From NCBI GenBank assembly GCA_964487565.1, contig CAZARN010000004.1, positions 1-64,000 on the forward strand: a stretch of DNA of 64,000 nucleotides. Reading direction: 5' to 3'. This document shows, piece by piece, positions 1 to 8,625 of the stretch. Origin of the DNA: Phil1 sp964487565. Lineage in GTDB: Bacteria; Bacillota; Clostridia; Christensenellales; CAG-138. The translations under genes were made by a program, and so were the position numbers. Within the stretch, counting starts at the first letter, position 1, and every line of letters starts with the position of its first letter. The notes under the pieces are model-generated. The model searched no databases. It was not told where the DNA came from and was given only the letters and a program-made list of their open reading frames with translations.

Positions 1-54
1 ATCCTACGACAGGAGGTCCTTTTTCTCAATGTCCTATTCTTGGGGTTCAGTTCA
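1..54. mobile_element. Terminal end of a probable IS3-family insertion sequence, running off the left edge
   Basis: Read inward from position 54 on the minus strand, the sequence begins TGAACTGAACCCCAAG and continues to GGACA. This is the shape of IS3/IS150-group terminal inverted repeats, which start with TG and carry a CCCCA block. The element would end at the CA at 53-54. No transposase frame, second end or target duplication is in the window, so family and orientation rest on the end sequence alone. Confidence 0.42.
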
Positions 55-125
55 TTCGGCGGGGGGCTGTTTTTTACATGTTTGATGCGCAACGAGACTG
101 CGCCCGCAGGCGCGTCCGGCGCAAG

Positions 126-1499
126 TTATTTCACGGCGCTCAGAAGATCGTTGAGAGCTTCGCTCATGGTGGGATGATTGAATATGCCGTCCCTGATAAC
201 GGTGTACGGGATCGACGCATCCATGCAAAGCTTGATGAGGTTTATCATCTCCTGCGATTCGGCACAGAAGAAATGAGCGCCGAGGAACATACCGGTCTCG
301 GTATCGACGATAACCTTCAGCATGCCCTCCGGCTTGCGCAGCACATGCGCCTTCGGGATGGCGGAGCAGGGCAGGGTCGCAACGCCCGTCGCAAATCCCT
401 GATTGCGCGCTTCCTCCTCGGAAAGCCCGACGCGGGAGAGCGGCGGATCGATGAACACGGTGTACGGAACCGCGCCGCGGTTTTTCACCGTGCGGCTGCC
501 GTCGCCGAGCAGCGCGCTTTTTACAATACGCGAGTCGTCAAGCGATATGTAAGTGAACTGAAGTCCGCCTGCAACGTCGCCCATCGCGTAAATATGCGGC
601 ACGCTGGTCTGCAGGTGATCGTCGGTTTTGATCGCGCCGCGCTCTGTGAGCGCAACGCCCGCCGCTTCGATGTTGAGCCCGTCGAGGTTCGGTCTGCGCC
701 CTGTCGCAACCAGTATGGCGTCGGCCTCAAGCTCGCTGTGCGCGCCGTTGCTTTCAAGCGCGATCAGGGCAAAGCCGTCTTTGTCTTCAACGGAAACGGT
801 TTTTGTCGATTTGAGGATGCGTATGCCGCGCCGCGTGAAGCTGTCATATACCGCAGAGGCGACCTGAGCGTCTTCACGCGGAATGAACGCTTCCTGATCC
901 TGAATGACTGTGACCTCGGAACCGAAGTTGGTATAGTAGGATGCGAATTCAAGCCCTATGTATCCGCCGCCGATCACGGCGAGCCTGCGCGGCAGACTGT
1001 CAAGCTCCATGAGGGTCTCGCTCGTGTATGCGAAACGGCTTTCCCTCAATCCGGGAACAGGGGGGATGAAAGGCCTTGCGCCGGTATTGATGAATATTCT
1101 CTGCCCGAACAGCTCCTCGCCGGCGTTGTTTGGATATGAAACGCTGACGTGATGCGGATCGGTAAACGAAGCGCTGCCGGTGAGAACGCTTACGCCGGAT
1201 GCGATTGCCTTTTCATAGTTTTTCTGACGCAACATTGCGCACAAACTGCGCTTTTGCGCAATCGCGGCAGAATAACGCTTTGCCCTGACCTCAAAGTCGC
1301 CTCCCTGCGCGGCGGAGAGCCTTGCGCTGTGTTCCAGGGATTTTGAAGGGATGCATGCGACGTTTATACATGTTCCGCCGTACATGTTCGCGTCCTTCTC
1401 GACAATAGCTGTGCTTTGACCTTTCGCGGCAAGCGCGGCTGCGAGCGTTTTGCCACCCTTGCCGAAACCGATGATGATGTTATCAAACCTCTTTTCCAT
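126..1499 (-). CDS. FAD-dependent pyridine nucleotide-disulfide oxidoreductase (mercuric reductase/lipoamide dehydrogenase-like)
   Basis: This 457-residue flavoprotein should transfer electrons between NAD(P)H and a disulfide or related substrate. The N-terminal FAD-binding glycine motif lies near residues 11-16. The redox-active pair is C44/C49 in GGTCINVACIPSK. A second nucleotide-binding fold (VIGGGYIGLEFASYY) and a C-terminal dimerisation domain with HPTMSEAL follow, as in class I reductases of about 450-470 residues. ATG at 1499 is preferred because GGGAG lies 9 bases upstream; the GTG at 1508 would abut that site. No lipoyl dehydrogenase-complex or mer genes are adjacent, so the substrate is unknown. 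It is a single gene with its own promoter, divergent from pyrG. Confidence 0.88.
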   Translation of the reverse strand: MEKRFDNIIIGFGKGGKTLAAALAAKGQSTAIVEKDANMYGGTCINVACIPSKSLEHSARLSAAQGGDFEVRAKRYSAAIAQKRSLCAMLRQKNYEKAIASGVSVLTGSASFTDPHHVSVSYPNNAGEELFGQRIFINTGARPFIPPVPGLRESRFAYTSETLMELDSLPRRLAVIGGGYIGLEFASYYTNFGSEVTVIQDQEAFIPREDAQVASAVYDSFTRRGIRILKSTKTVSVEDKDGFALIALESNGAHSELEADAILVATGRRPNLDGLNIEAAGVALTERGAIKTDDHLQTSVPHIYAMGDVAGGLQFTYISLDDSRIVKSALLGDGSRTVKNRGAVPYTVFIDPPLSRVGLSEEEARNQGFATGVATLPCSAIPKAHVLRKPEGMLKVIVDTETGMFLGAHFFCAESQEMINLIKLCMDASIPYTVIRDGIFNHPTMSEALNDLLSAVK

Positions 1500-1533
1500 A
1501 AAACACACTCCCTTCTCGGATGGATTTATGCAG

Positions 1534-1562
1534 ATTATAAGGCTGAAACCATACGTTGTCCA
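1534..1562 (-). promoter_or_regulatory. SigA-type promoter of the disulfide oxidoreductase gene
   Basis: On the minus strand TGGACA (1557-1562) and TATAAT (1534-1539) are separated by 17 bases. They lie 35-63 bases upstream of the ATG at 1499. Confidence 0.6.
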
Positions 1563-1687
1563 TCACAAAACATATTATGCTGAAACATTACGGCGGCAAC
1601 CCGCGGCGGCGCTGAAATTTGGCAAACGCAATAAGCGCGGCTTATACTCACTTAACGAAAACATATGATCGACTGCTAAAAAATTTA

Positions 1688-1716
1688 TTGCCCGCAAAAA
1701 GGCGCAGTAATATAAT
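1688..1716 (+). promoter_or_regulatory. pyrG promoter with GGGC initially transcribed region
   Basis: TTGCCC (1688-1693) and a perfect TATAAT (1711-1716) are 17 bases apart. The expected start falls on GGGCA at 1722-1726. A run of three G followed by C at +1 to +4 is the signature needed for CTP-sensitive reiterative G addition in Gram-positive pyrG leaders. Confidence 0.75.
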
Positions 1717-1753
1717 CATAAGGGCACCCCAATGCAAAGCAATATTTGCACAA

Positions 1754-1787
1754 CGTCTCCCCCTATAAGGGAGGCGTTTTATTTTTT
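1754..1787 (+). terminator. pyrG leader attenuator hairpin
   Basis: Bases 1754-1761 pair with 1769-1776 (8 bp, one G-U), followed by a T-rich tract at 1777-1787. It lies between the promoter and the pyrG ribosome binding site (GGAGG at 1794-1798). Its 5' arm is C-rich (TCCCCC), so a poly-G 5' end of the transcript could pair with it and block termination. That is the mechanism established for Bacillus subtilis pyrG; its use here is inferred. Confidence 0.72.
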
Positions 1788-1803
1788 GATTTTGGAGGAC
1801 AGT

Positions 1804-3450
1804 ATGACAAAGTATGTTTTCGTGACAGGCGGCGTTGTGTCAAGCCTTGGCAAAGGCATAACCGCGGCGGCGCTCGGGCGGCTGCTCAAGTGCAGGGGAT
1901 ATAAGGTCGGCGTTTGCAAGCTTGACCCGTATCTCAACGTTGATCCGGGCACGATGAACCCTTACCAGCACGGTGAGGTGTATATTACGGACGACGGCGC
2001 GGAGACGGATCTTGATATAGGCCATTACGAACGCTTCATCAATGAAACGCTCACGCGCGAGGACAGCGTGTCATCGGGACAGATATTCAAAACCGTTATC
2101 GAACGGGAGCGACGCGGCGGTTATGACGGAGGAACGGTGCAGATCGTGCCGCATGTGACCGATGAGATACAGCGGCGTATAGAGCTTGCCGCCGAAAAGG
2201 CGCAGCCGGATGTGCTCATCGTCGAGATCGGCGGCACGGTGGGCGACATAGAGGGGCTTCCGTTCATCGAGGCGATGAGGCAGTTCCGTTTCCGCGCCGG
2301 GACGGCCAACTGCGCGTTCATACATGTTACGCTCGTGCCTTATATAGGGGCGGCGGGGGAGCTGAAGTCAAAACCCACGCAGCACAGCGTGAAGGAGCTG
2401 CTGGGTCTCGGCATACAGCCTGATATCATCGTCTGCCGCGCGGACAGGCCGATAGGTGACGGGATACGCGGCAAGATCGCGCAGTTCTGCAATGTCGCGC
2501 CGGAGTGCGTGATAGAAAACATCTCCGCACCTTCGCTGTATTCCGTGCCGCTCATGCTTGAAGAAAACGGACTTTGCCGTGCCGTGACGCGCCGTTTGGG
2601 GCTTGAGGAGCGGGAGCCGCAGCTCGATCAATGGCGCGATATGGTCGCGAGGGAGCTGCATCCGGAAAAAAGCTGCCGCATTGCGATCGTCGGAAAATAT
2701 GTGGAGCTTCAGGATGCGTATCTTTCAATTTCGGAGGCGCTGCATCATGCGGGCGCAGCGCTTTCGTGTGCGGTGGAAACAAACTATATAAGCGCCGAAA
2801 AGGTCACGGACGAGAACGCGGGGACGCTTCTTGAAAACGCGGACGGCGTGATAATACCGGGCGGATTCGGGCCGAGGGGGCTTGCCGGCAAACGCGCGGC
2901 AATACGCTTTGCGCGCGAAAACCGCGTGCCGATACTGGGCATTTGCCTTGGAATGCAGATGATGGCTGTGGAATTCGCGAAAAATGTTCTCGGCCTTGCT
3001 TCGGCCGACTCAACCGAAAACGATCCGGCAACGCCTGATCCGGTGATCTATCTTATAGAAGGGCAGGAAAAGAATCTGAACAACATCGGCGGTACGCTGC
3101 GCCTCGGCGGATATGACTGCGTGCTCAAGGAGGGTTCGCTTGCTCAGAGACTGTACGGAAAGAACGTGATCCGCGAGAGACATCGCCACAGATGGGAATT
3201 CAACAATGCTTATGCGGAGGCGTTTGAAAATAACGGTATGCACATCACGGGCATGTATGAACAAAAAGCCCTTGCCGAGATCATGGAGCTTCAGGATCAT
3301 CCTTTCATGATCGGCGTGCAGTTCCATCCGGAGCTTACATCGCGCCCGGACGCGCCGCATCCGCTTTTTATGGGACTTGTGGAATGCGCTGTGAAACGGC
3401 TGGGTGAAAGGTCAAACCTTGAAAAAGCGGGTGTTGCCCGCGTTGTCTGA
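1804..3450 (+). CDS. pyrG: CTP synthase (glutamine-hydrolysing)
   Basis: The 548-residue protein converts UTP to CTP using ATP and glutamine-derived ammonia. The N-terminal synthase domain starts TKYVFVTGGVVSSLGKG with its P-loop, and carries the GTMNPYQHGEVY segment. The C-terminal class I glutamine amidotransferase domain has the nucleophile C381 in LGICLGMQ and the H508/E510 pair in FHPEL. Length is typical of the family (about 535-550). ATG at 1804 has GGAGG 6 bases upstream; the longer frame from 1732 would run through the attenuator hairpin and is rejected. The last 39 bases overlap the 3' end of the convergent methyltransferase gene. Confidence 0.98.
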   Translation: MTKYVFVTGGVVSSLGKGITAAALGRLLKCRGYKVGVCKLDPYLNVDPGTMNPYQHGEVYITDDGAETDLDIGHYERFINETLTREDSVSSGQIFKTVIERERRGGYDGGTVQIVPHVTDEIQRRIELAAEKAQPDVLIVEIGGTVGDIEGLPFIEAMRQFRFRAGTANCAFIHVTLVPYIGAAGELKSKPTQHSVKELLGLGIQPDIIVCRADRPIGDGIRGKIAQFCNVAPECVIENISAPSLYSVPLMLEENGLCRAVTRRLGLEEREPQLDQWRDMVARELHPEKSCRIAIVGKYVELQDAYLSISEALHHAGAALSCAVETNYISAEKVTDENAGTLLENADGVIIPGGFGPRGLAGKRAAIRFARENRVPILGICLGMQMMAVEFAKNVLGLASADSTENDPATPDPVIYLIEGQEKNLNNIGGTLRLGGYDCVLKEGSLAQRLYGKNVIRERHRHRWEFNNAYAEAFENNGMHITGMYEQKALAEIMELQDHPFMIGVQFHPELTSRPDAPHPLFMGLVECAVKRLGERSNLEKAGVARVV

Positions 3451-4596
3451 CAGGAGCAGCACGCTGCCGTTTGCTGCGGAAAGGCGCGCGCCGGCGACAG
3501 GCACAAGGGTATAGTTTTCGGCGCGGAAGAAGCCTTCTTCATCGATATGGCCAAGCGCCGCAAAGGAAACGCCGAAGCTTGACGACATCGATCTGAGCGT
3601 AAGCTCCGTTCTGCCGTTGGAGTTTTCGCTTTCAAAAGAAGCTTCGATATCGCCGCCGTCTATCGTGGGATACTCGATGCGCATTTCATGTGAGCTTGCG
3701 ATGAAGGAACCTTCCGCGCAGCTTTCTATAAGTCTGCGGCGAAGCATGCCCATCGCCACGGGAGACGAGTCGCAGGCGATATAGCCCCGGCCGAGCGCGC
3801 ACGCGGTCGAGGCCGTTGTGCCGGAACCGGAAAAGAAGTCCGCGACGGTGTCCCCCTCGCGCGAGGAGGCGAGTATCATCCTGCGAAGAAGAGCGGAGGG
3901 CTTTTGCGTGGCGAATCCGGTGCGCTCGGGATCGCGCTGGTGCATGTGCTCGATATCATCCCAGACGTCGGAAGGGAATATTGGCGTATCTTCATAATAT
4001 GTGTATGTTTTGCCGCCGGAGCGGATGGAAAAGCACACGCGGCCGGTTTCATCCACGGTACGCTTCATGTTGTTGCGCTTTTGCGGGCCGCGCGGCACGC
4101 CCACGGCGTTTATGTTGAAATAAACCGCGGGCGACTTGCGATAAAAGAATATCGTGTCGTGCTTGCGTGAATAATGCCTCAGGGCGCGACCGCCGGATTT
4201 ATAGGTCCAGATTATTTCATTCTGAAAATTGGATTCGCCGAAGATCTCGTCCATCATCAGGCGAAGTCTGGCGCTCATCCTGTAATCGATATGGACATAG
4301 ATCGATCCGTCAGACGCGAGCAGTTCACGGCATGCCTCAAGCACGCGCCGCATCAGCGCAAGATACTCGTCGCCGGAAATATCATCGGAATATATGGGTA
4401 TGGAAAGCTTCTTCCTGTCGCCGGGCAGCTTGACCGAGAAGCTGTCGCCCGTGCCGAAGGGCGGATCGATGCAGATAAGCGTGACCCTGCCGGCGTATTC
4501 TTCGATAAGCGAGGGCGCGATGCTCTCGGCAAGGCCGAGGATAAAACGTCCCGGCCCGCCAACGGGGTATATTTCTCCCTTTGCGGCGATGCCCAT
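3412..4596 (-). CDS. Solitary site-specific DNA methyltransferase (N4/N6-type, DPPF motif)
   Basis: The 394-residue protein has the order of a beta-class amino-methyltransferase. Catalytic motif IV is DPPFGTGDSF (D44-F47), TGFATQKP (226-233) resembles motif X, and the AdoMet-binding motif I DFFSGSGTT is at 253-261. The middle part should hold target recognition, and about 90 C-terminal residues after the Rossmann core are not recognised. The start at 4596 has AAAGGAG 6 bases upstream. No restriction endonuclease or specificity gene is nearby, so it is an orphan enzyme that may mark DNA for regulation or be a remnant. Its stop lies inside the end of the convergent pyrG. The modified base and target sequence cannot be read from sequence. 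Confidence 0.88.
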   Translation of the reverse strand: MGIAAKGEIYPVGGPGRFILGLAESIAPSLIEEYAGRVTLICIDPPFGTGDSFSVKLPGDRKKLSIPIYSDDISGDEYLALMRRVLEACRELLASDGSIYVHIDYRMSARLRLMMDEIFGESNFQNEIIWTYKSGGRALRHYSRKHDTIFFYRKSPAVYFNINAVGVPRGPQKRNNMKRTVDETGRVCFSIRSGGKTYTYYEDTPIFPSDVWDDIEHMHQRDPERTGFATQKPSALLRRMILASSREGDTVADFFSGSGTTASTACALGRGYIACDSSPVAMGMLRRRLIESCAEGSFIASSHEMRIEYPTIDGGDIEASFESENSNGRTELTLRSMSSSFGVSFAALGHIDEEGFFRAENYTLVPVAGARLSAANGSVLLLSDNAGNTRFFKV

Positions 4597-4624
4597 GATA
4601 TGCTCCTTTGCGTTGATCGTATGC

Positions 4625-4650
4625 AAAAAAGCCCCGGTTGCACCGGGGCT
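4625..4650 (-). terminator. Terminator of the GntR regulator gene
   Basis: A perfect 8-bp stem (4630-4637 with 4643-4650, AGCCCCGG/CCGGGGCT) is followed on the minus strand by T6 (4625-4630). It separates the gntR gene from the methyltransferase gene downstream. Confidence 0.88.
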
Positions 4651-4657
4651 TAAACCG

Positions 4658-5302
4658 TCAGTTGACCCTGCGGCTGTGCGCGTTTGCGATATGGGCTTCC
4701 ATAAGGGTTTTTGCGTCGGAAGCGCGGTGCTGTTCGATCGCCTCAAATATGGCGCGGTGCTCGGAGAGGGAATGGGTGGGACGCTCCGGCGTGGTGAGCG
4801 AGGACTGGCGCACCTGCCGCGTGTTTTGATGGAGCTGCGCCAAAATATGGCGGAGCACCCTGCTGTCGGACGCGGAATATATCACGTCGTGGAATTCCGT
4901 GTCGAGCCGCGCGAGATTCGCCGCGTCGTTTTTTCTTGTATACATTTCCATAAGCTCGATGATCTCGGTGAGCCGCGCAAGATTTGCGTCGTCAATGCGC
5001 TCGGCCGCCCAGAAAGCGGCTTGTCCCTCGATCATATGGCGGATCGTGAATATATCGTCAATATCGTGGCTGGTCATGCCCTGAACCATGACGCCCTTGT
5101 TGGGAATGCTCACGACAAGATCCTCAAGCTCAAGCTGCTTCAACGCCTCGCGTATAGGCGTGCGGCTCACGTCAAGCTCCTCGGCGAGTTTTGTTTCAAC
5201 AAGAAAATCACCGTTTTGATAGTGACCCTCTATTATATCCTCACGAATATGAGAATAAACCTTGGCTGTGAGGGATTGCTTGTCGTTTGGATCGAAATAC
5301 AT
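4658..5302 (-). CDS. GntR-family transcriptional regulator, FCD (FadR) subfamily
   Basis: The 214-residue regulator has an N-terminal winged helix-turn-helix (about residues 8-70), including AEELDVSRTPIREALKQLE, the hallmark GntR recognition helix. An all-helical FCD ligand-binding domain (about 80-205) follows, with conserved acidic and histidine positions in DTEFHDVIYSASDS and LSEHRAIFEAI that usually bind a metal and an organic acid. ATG at 5302 has GGAGG 9 bases upstream. It is monocistronic with its own promoter and terminator. The effector and targets are unknown, because no catabolic operon is adjacent. Confidence 0.93.
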   Translation of the reverse strand: MYFDPNDKQSLTAKVYSHIREDIIEGHYQNGDFLVETKLAEELDVSRTPIREALKQLELEDLVVSIPNKGVMVQGMTSHDIDDIFTIRHMIEGQAAFWAAERIDDANLARLTEIIELMEMYTRKNDAANLARLDTEFHDVIYSASDSRVLRHILAQLHQNTRQVRQSSLTTPERPTHSLSEHRAIFEAIEQHRASDAKTLMEAHIANAHSRRVN

Positions 5303-5328
5303 ATTTATGAGCCTCCGTTCCGTAATCA

Positions 5329-5357
5329 ATTGTATGCGAAAAACAACATTATTGCAA
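5329..5357 (-). promoter_or_regulatory. Promoter of the GntR regulator gene
   Basis: On the minus strand TTGCAA (5352-5357) and TACAAT (5329-5334) are separated by 17 bases. Confidence 0.55.
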
Positions 5358-5449
5358 GAAAAACACATTTTCAATAACAAGAATTCCGTGCCGTCGGACG
5401 TATTACAGGCGAGCTTATGCGCAAATACTAATTGCGGCGGAGGAGCGAT

Positions 5450-6952
5450 ATGAAAAGATTTTATCATCATCTGGCGGTCATGGCGGCTGCGGCGGCCGTA
5501 TCGGCCATGTTTCTTGCAGGTTGCGCGCAGCGTGAAGAATTCCAAACCGTCGAGGAGGCCGTGAACGGCGGCGCCGTGCTCGGCGAAAACATAAATATAG
5601 ACGGGCTTGATGTTTCCGGCATGGGCGTGCTCGAGGCGAGGAAGCTTTTGCGCGCCGAACAGCAAAAGCGCGTGGATGCGTTTGAAATAACATTCAGCGC
5701 GGGGGAACGCAGCCATACGGTCAGGGGCAATGAGCTGAGGATAGAATTCAACACCGATCAGGTGCTTCTTGAGGCGCTTGCTCTTCCGCCAAAAAAGCTG
5801 TTTGCGGAGCCTGAGGAAAGGAAGCTTTCCTGCGCCGCTTCCGTGCCGGCGGGCGCGGCTTCACGCTGCGCGTCGGAAGCTGCTGCGGCGCTTGACGCGG
5901 CGCCGGTCGACGCCGTCGCGTCATTTGACCCCGAGGCCGGGGGCGGTTTTACATATACGCAGGATCAGACGGGGATAAGCACCGATATCGCGGCGCTTGC
6001 GCTCGTCATCACTCAGCGCGCCACAACGCTCGAGGGCGGCGCGCTCGAGGCCGAACACGCCGTGCTTGACGCGCAATACACGCTTTCCGACGCCATGAAC
6101 GATACGCAGCTTATCGCGGAGTTCACCACCTCGTTCAAAGGCTCGACGTATTCGAAGGAAAACAGGGTGTTCAACATAAAAAAAGCCGCCGGGCTTATCG
6201 ACGGGGTGATGCTTGAAAACGCGGAGGAGTTCTCGATCAACAGCACGCTTGGTCCGCGCACGGAAAAGAACGGCTGGCGGGAGGCCACCGGAATACGCGA
6301 CGGAGCATATGTGCAGGAATACGGCGGCGGAGTGTGCCAGGTGAGCACGACGCTTTATAACGCGCTGCTGATGGCCGATCTCAAGATAACGCAGCGCAGC
6401 CATCATTCATGGCCGCTGGGCTATGTTGATATCGGGCGCGACGCCACGATATCGACGGGCGGGCCTGACCTTTGCTTTGTGAACACAAGCGGGGCGCGTC
6501 TGTTCATACGCGCGTTCACGGACACAAAAAACAAAAGCATCACCGTGCGCCTTTACGGCAGGGCGCTCGCAAACGGCGTAACGATCCGCGTGACGAGCAG
6601 CAAGACCCAAACGCTTGAAGATCTTGGAACGGAAATATTAACCGATACATCGCTTGCGCCCGGAGAGGAAAAGATCGTGCGCGAGGCGCGGCGCGGCAGC
6701 ATGTCGGAAACATATAAGGAATACTATGCCGCGGACGGCACGCTTGTTGATCGCGTGCTCGTGTCGCGCGACAAATACCGTTCGATAAAGGGACTGATGT
6801 ATATAGGGCCTGCCGTCGCCGCAACGCCGTCGCCTCAGCCAAGCCCTGATGCCGGCGTTACGCCATCACCGGAGCAGACGCCGGACGATAACGGTCAAAA
6901 CGGTGAAGACGGAAGGAATTACGCTTATTCGTCCTCATCGAGAAAAGAGTAG
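5450..6952 (+). CDS. VanW/YoaR-like lipoprotein with peptidoglycan-binding-type and G5-like domains
   Basis: The 500-residue protein has a signal peptide with lipobox LAGC (C25), so it should be anchored to the outer face of the membrane. A region resembling the putative peptidoglycan-binding domain of YoaR-type proteins precedes the VanW domain, whose core GGGVCQVSTTLYNA lies at about residue 290. A G5-like segment follows, then a proline/serine-rich, acidic tail. ATG at 5450 has GGAGGAG just upstream. VanW proteins are linked to cell-wall metabolism, but their activity is not established. The last 28 bases overlap the 3' end of the convergent SagB-like gene. Confidence 0.88.
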   Translation: MKRFYHHLAVMAAAAAVSAMFLAGCAQREEFQTVEEAVNGGAVLGENINIDGLDVSGMGVLEARKLLRAEQQKRVDAFEITFSAGERSHTVRGNELRIEFNTDQVLLEALALPPKKLFAEPEERKLSCAASVPAGAASRCASEAAAALDAAPVDAVASFDPEAGGGFTYTQDQTGISTDIAALALVITQRATTLEGGALEAEHAVLDAQYTLSDAMNDTQLIAEFTTSFKGSTYSKENRVFNIKKAAGLIDGVMLENAEEFSINSTLGPRTEKNGWREATGIRDGAYVQEYGGGVCQVSTTLYNALLMADLKITQRSHHSWPLGYVDIGRDATISTGGPDLCFVNTSGARLFIRAFTDTKNKSITVRLYGRALANGVTIRVTSSKTQTLEDLGTEILTDTSLAPGEEKIVREARRGSMSETYKEYYAADGTLVDRVLVSRDKYRSIKGLMYIGPAVAATPSPQPSPDAGVTPSPEQTPDDNGQNGEDGRNYAYSSSSRKE

Positions 6953-7752
6953 AATTCAAGCTCCTTCGGAGCGTCTGAAACAATGTAGCGGCCGATAGGC
7001 TGGGCGTATACGGTGTATTCCTCATTGCCGTCAAGCCCGAGCACATCGTTGCAGAGCGCCTCGTCAAAAGCGCCGATGCCGCATGTGCCTAGGCCGAGCG
7101 CCTCCGCGGCAAGATACACCGCCTGCCCGACATGGCCGAGATCCACCATCGCGATCCTGTGCGCGTATATTCCGTAACGCCATTCGGCGCGGTAAGGAAT
7201 CATGCTCAAGAAAAGCACGGCGGACGCTTTTGCGGCGAATCTCTGCCCGGAGAGCATATCGCAAAGGGTCGACTGAGCGTCGTCGATCGCATGAAGAAAT
7301 TCGATGGAATGGTTCATCGCCAGATAATGATATATGCCGTTTTTTAGTCCGGTGACGGAGTTTACGGCAATATATGCTTCGAAGGCGTGACGCGCCCCGC
7401 CGGACGGCACCGTGCGCAGCGTCGCATACTTTTTGCCGCGGATGGATTCCACCCCCTGGGAGGCGAAAAGTATGAAGGAAAGCTCATCAAGGGTGAGCGG
7501 TTCGCCGGAATATACCCTACGCGTGCGTCGGGACGCGACGAGCTTCGCATAATCGACCGAAAGGTTCAATTTGGAAAAATCGTGCGGCAGCCTGAACGCA
7601 TTTTGGGTCATCGGCGCCTTCACAAGCGGGGGCTGCGGCAGCTTCTGATCCTGATCGGATACGAAATCCGGCACATCCATGATGCACCGCGTGAAGTTCC
7701 GTCCGGCCTCAATCCGGCGTTCTTTTTCCATCTTATCCATCATATCGTCCAT
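6925..7752 (-). CDS. SagB/ThcOx-family nitroreductase-like flavin oxidoreductase
   Basis: The 275-residue protein belongs to the FMN-dependent nitroreductase superfamily, SagB type. Recognisable segments are SRRTRRVYSGEPLTLDELSFILFASQG (about 70-95), a PSGGARHAFEAY segment, and GHVGQAVYLAAEALGLGTCGIGAF near the C-terminus. In azole-forming peptide clusters such enzymes oxidise azolines, but many stand-alone members exist with unknown substrates. ATG at 7752 has GGAGGA 8 bases upstream. It begins one base after the stop of the upstream CPBP protease gene, so the two are co-transcribed and probably translationally coupled. No YcaO cyclodehydratase or precursor peptide was found beside it. Confidence 0.87.
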   Translation of the reverse strand: MDDMMDKMEKERRIEAGRNFTRCIMDVPDFVSDQDQKLPQPPLVKAPMTQNAFRLPHDFSKLNLSVDYAKLVASRRTRRVYSGEPLTLDELSFILFASQGVESIRGKKYATLRTVPSGGARHAFEAYIAVNSVTGLKNGIYHYLAMNHSIEFLHAIDDAQSTLCDMLSGQRFAAKASAVLFLSMIPYRAEWRYGIYAHRIAMVDLGHVGQAVYLAAEALGLGTCGIGAFDEALCNDVLGLDGNEEYTVYAQPIGRYIVSDAPKELEFYSFLDEDE

Positions 7753-7753
7753 C

Positions 7754-8593
7754 TTAAAAATCCTCCGGATGTAGTTTGGTGTATGGGCATATGCGGCCAA
7801 GCCATATCCATGAGGCCGCAGTTACACAGGCAAAAATGACGGCGGCGAGCGCGCCGGCTTCAACCGAGTCAAGAAGGTATCCGCCAACCGCGTTGAAGGC
7901 GAGATGCACAGTGAAGGATGCGCGTATGCTGCCTGTCCTTTCAAACACAGCGCACAGCGCCATTCCCATCACAAACGCATAGCATACCCAAATGAGCTGT
8001 CCGTGAAGCAACCCGAAAACAAGGCTTGAAAGGATCATCGCGACGACGGGCGGCATTGCGCGGCGAAGCCTTGTGTAAACGATTCCGCGAAAGAAAACTT
8101 CCTCTGTAAGCGGCGCGATTATCACGCTTGCAAGCACGGCCACGATACCGCTGCCGCCGATCATTGAAGACTGGGCGCCGTATTCCTCCCAAACGCTTTC
8201 GGGTATCGGCAGCATGGAAAGCACCGTGCCGACAAGTCCCGCAAGACACGCGCCGCCGACGGCGAGAGGGATATACGCAAGACCGGGCACGCCGCGCGCG
8301 ACATGCACCTCCGCAAGGATGTTTTTCTTCCTTGCGGCGAAGAATATCCAAAGGAAGACAAGCGCCAACACATCCGATACGAGCGTGATCAGCATGGCTT
8401 TGTCGTATATATATGCACTCAACTGATCCACAAGCGCCGTAATATCGGGGAAACTGTTGTCATAAACATACTGCGCGATCATGCCTGCGCCGCCGATGAG
8501 CACGACCGCGAAGCTTACGATGAACTGCATCCCGATGAAAAGCAGCGTGTAACAAAGCGCCCGTCCGAGCGCGGCAAAGACTTTTTTGGCCAT
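7754..8593 (-). CDS. CPBP-family intramembrane metalloprotease (CAAX protease/bacteriocin-processing type)
   Basis: The 279-residue polytopic membrane protein has the three conserved motifs of the Abi/CPBP family: EEVFFRG (E164, E165, R169), FGLLHG (H197) and HLAFN (H230). These line an intramembrane metal site in characterised relatives. Several hydrophobic segments span the chain. ATG at 8593 is chosen with an AGGCGG-like site upstream; a TTG at 8614 is possible. It is the first gene of a two-gene operon with the SagB-like oxidoreductase. SagE of streptolysin S loci is from the same family. Its substrate here is unknown. Confidence 0.88.
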   Translation of the reverse strand: MAKKVFAALGRALCYTLLFIGMQFIVSFAVVLIGGAGMIAQYVYDNSFPDITALVDQLSAYIYDKAMLITLVSDVLALVFLWIFFAARKKNILAEVHVARGVPGLAYIPLAVGGACLAGLVGTVLSMLPIPESVWEEYGAQSSMIGGSGIVAVLASVIIAPLTEEVFFRGIVYTRLRRAMPPVVAMILSSLVFGLLHGQLIWVCYAFVMGMALCAVFERTGSIRASFTVHLAFNAVGGYLLDSVEAGALAAVIFACVTAASWIWLGRICPYTKLHPEDF

Positions 8594-8625
8594 GACAATA
8601 ACACCGCCTGTCAAATCGATATATC

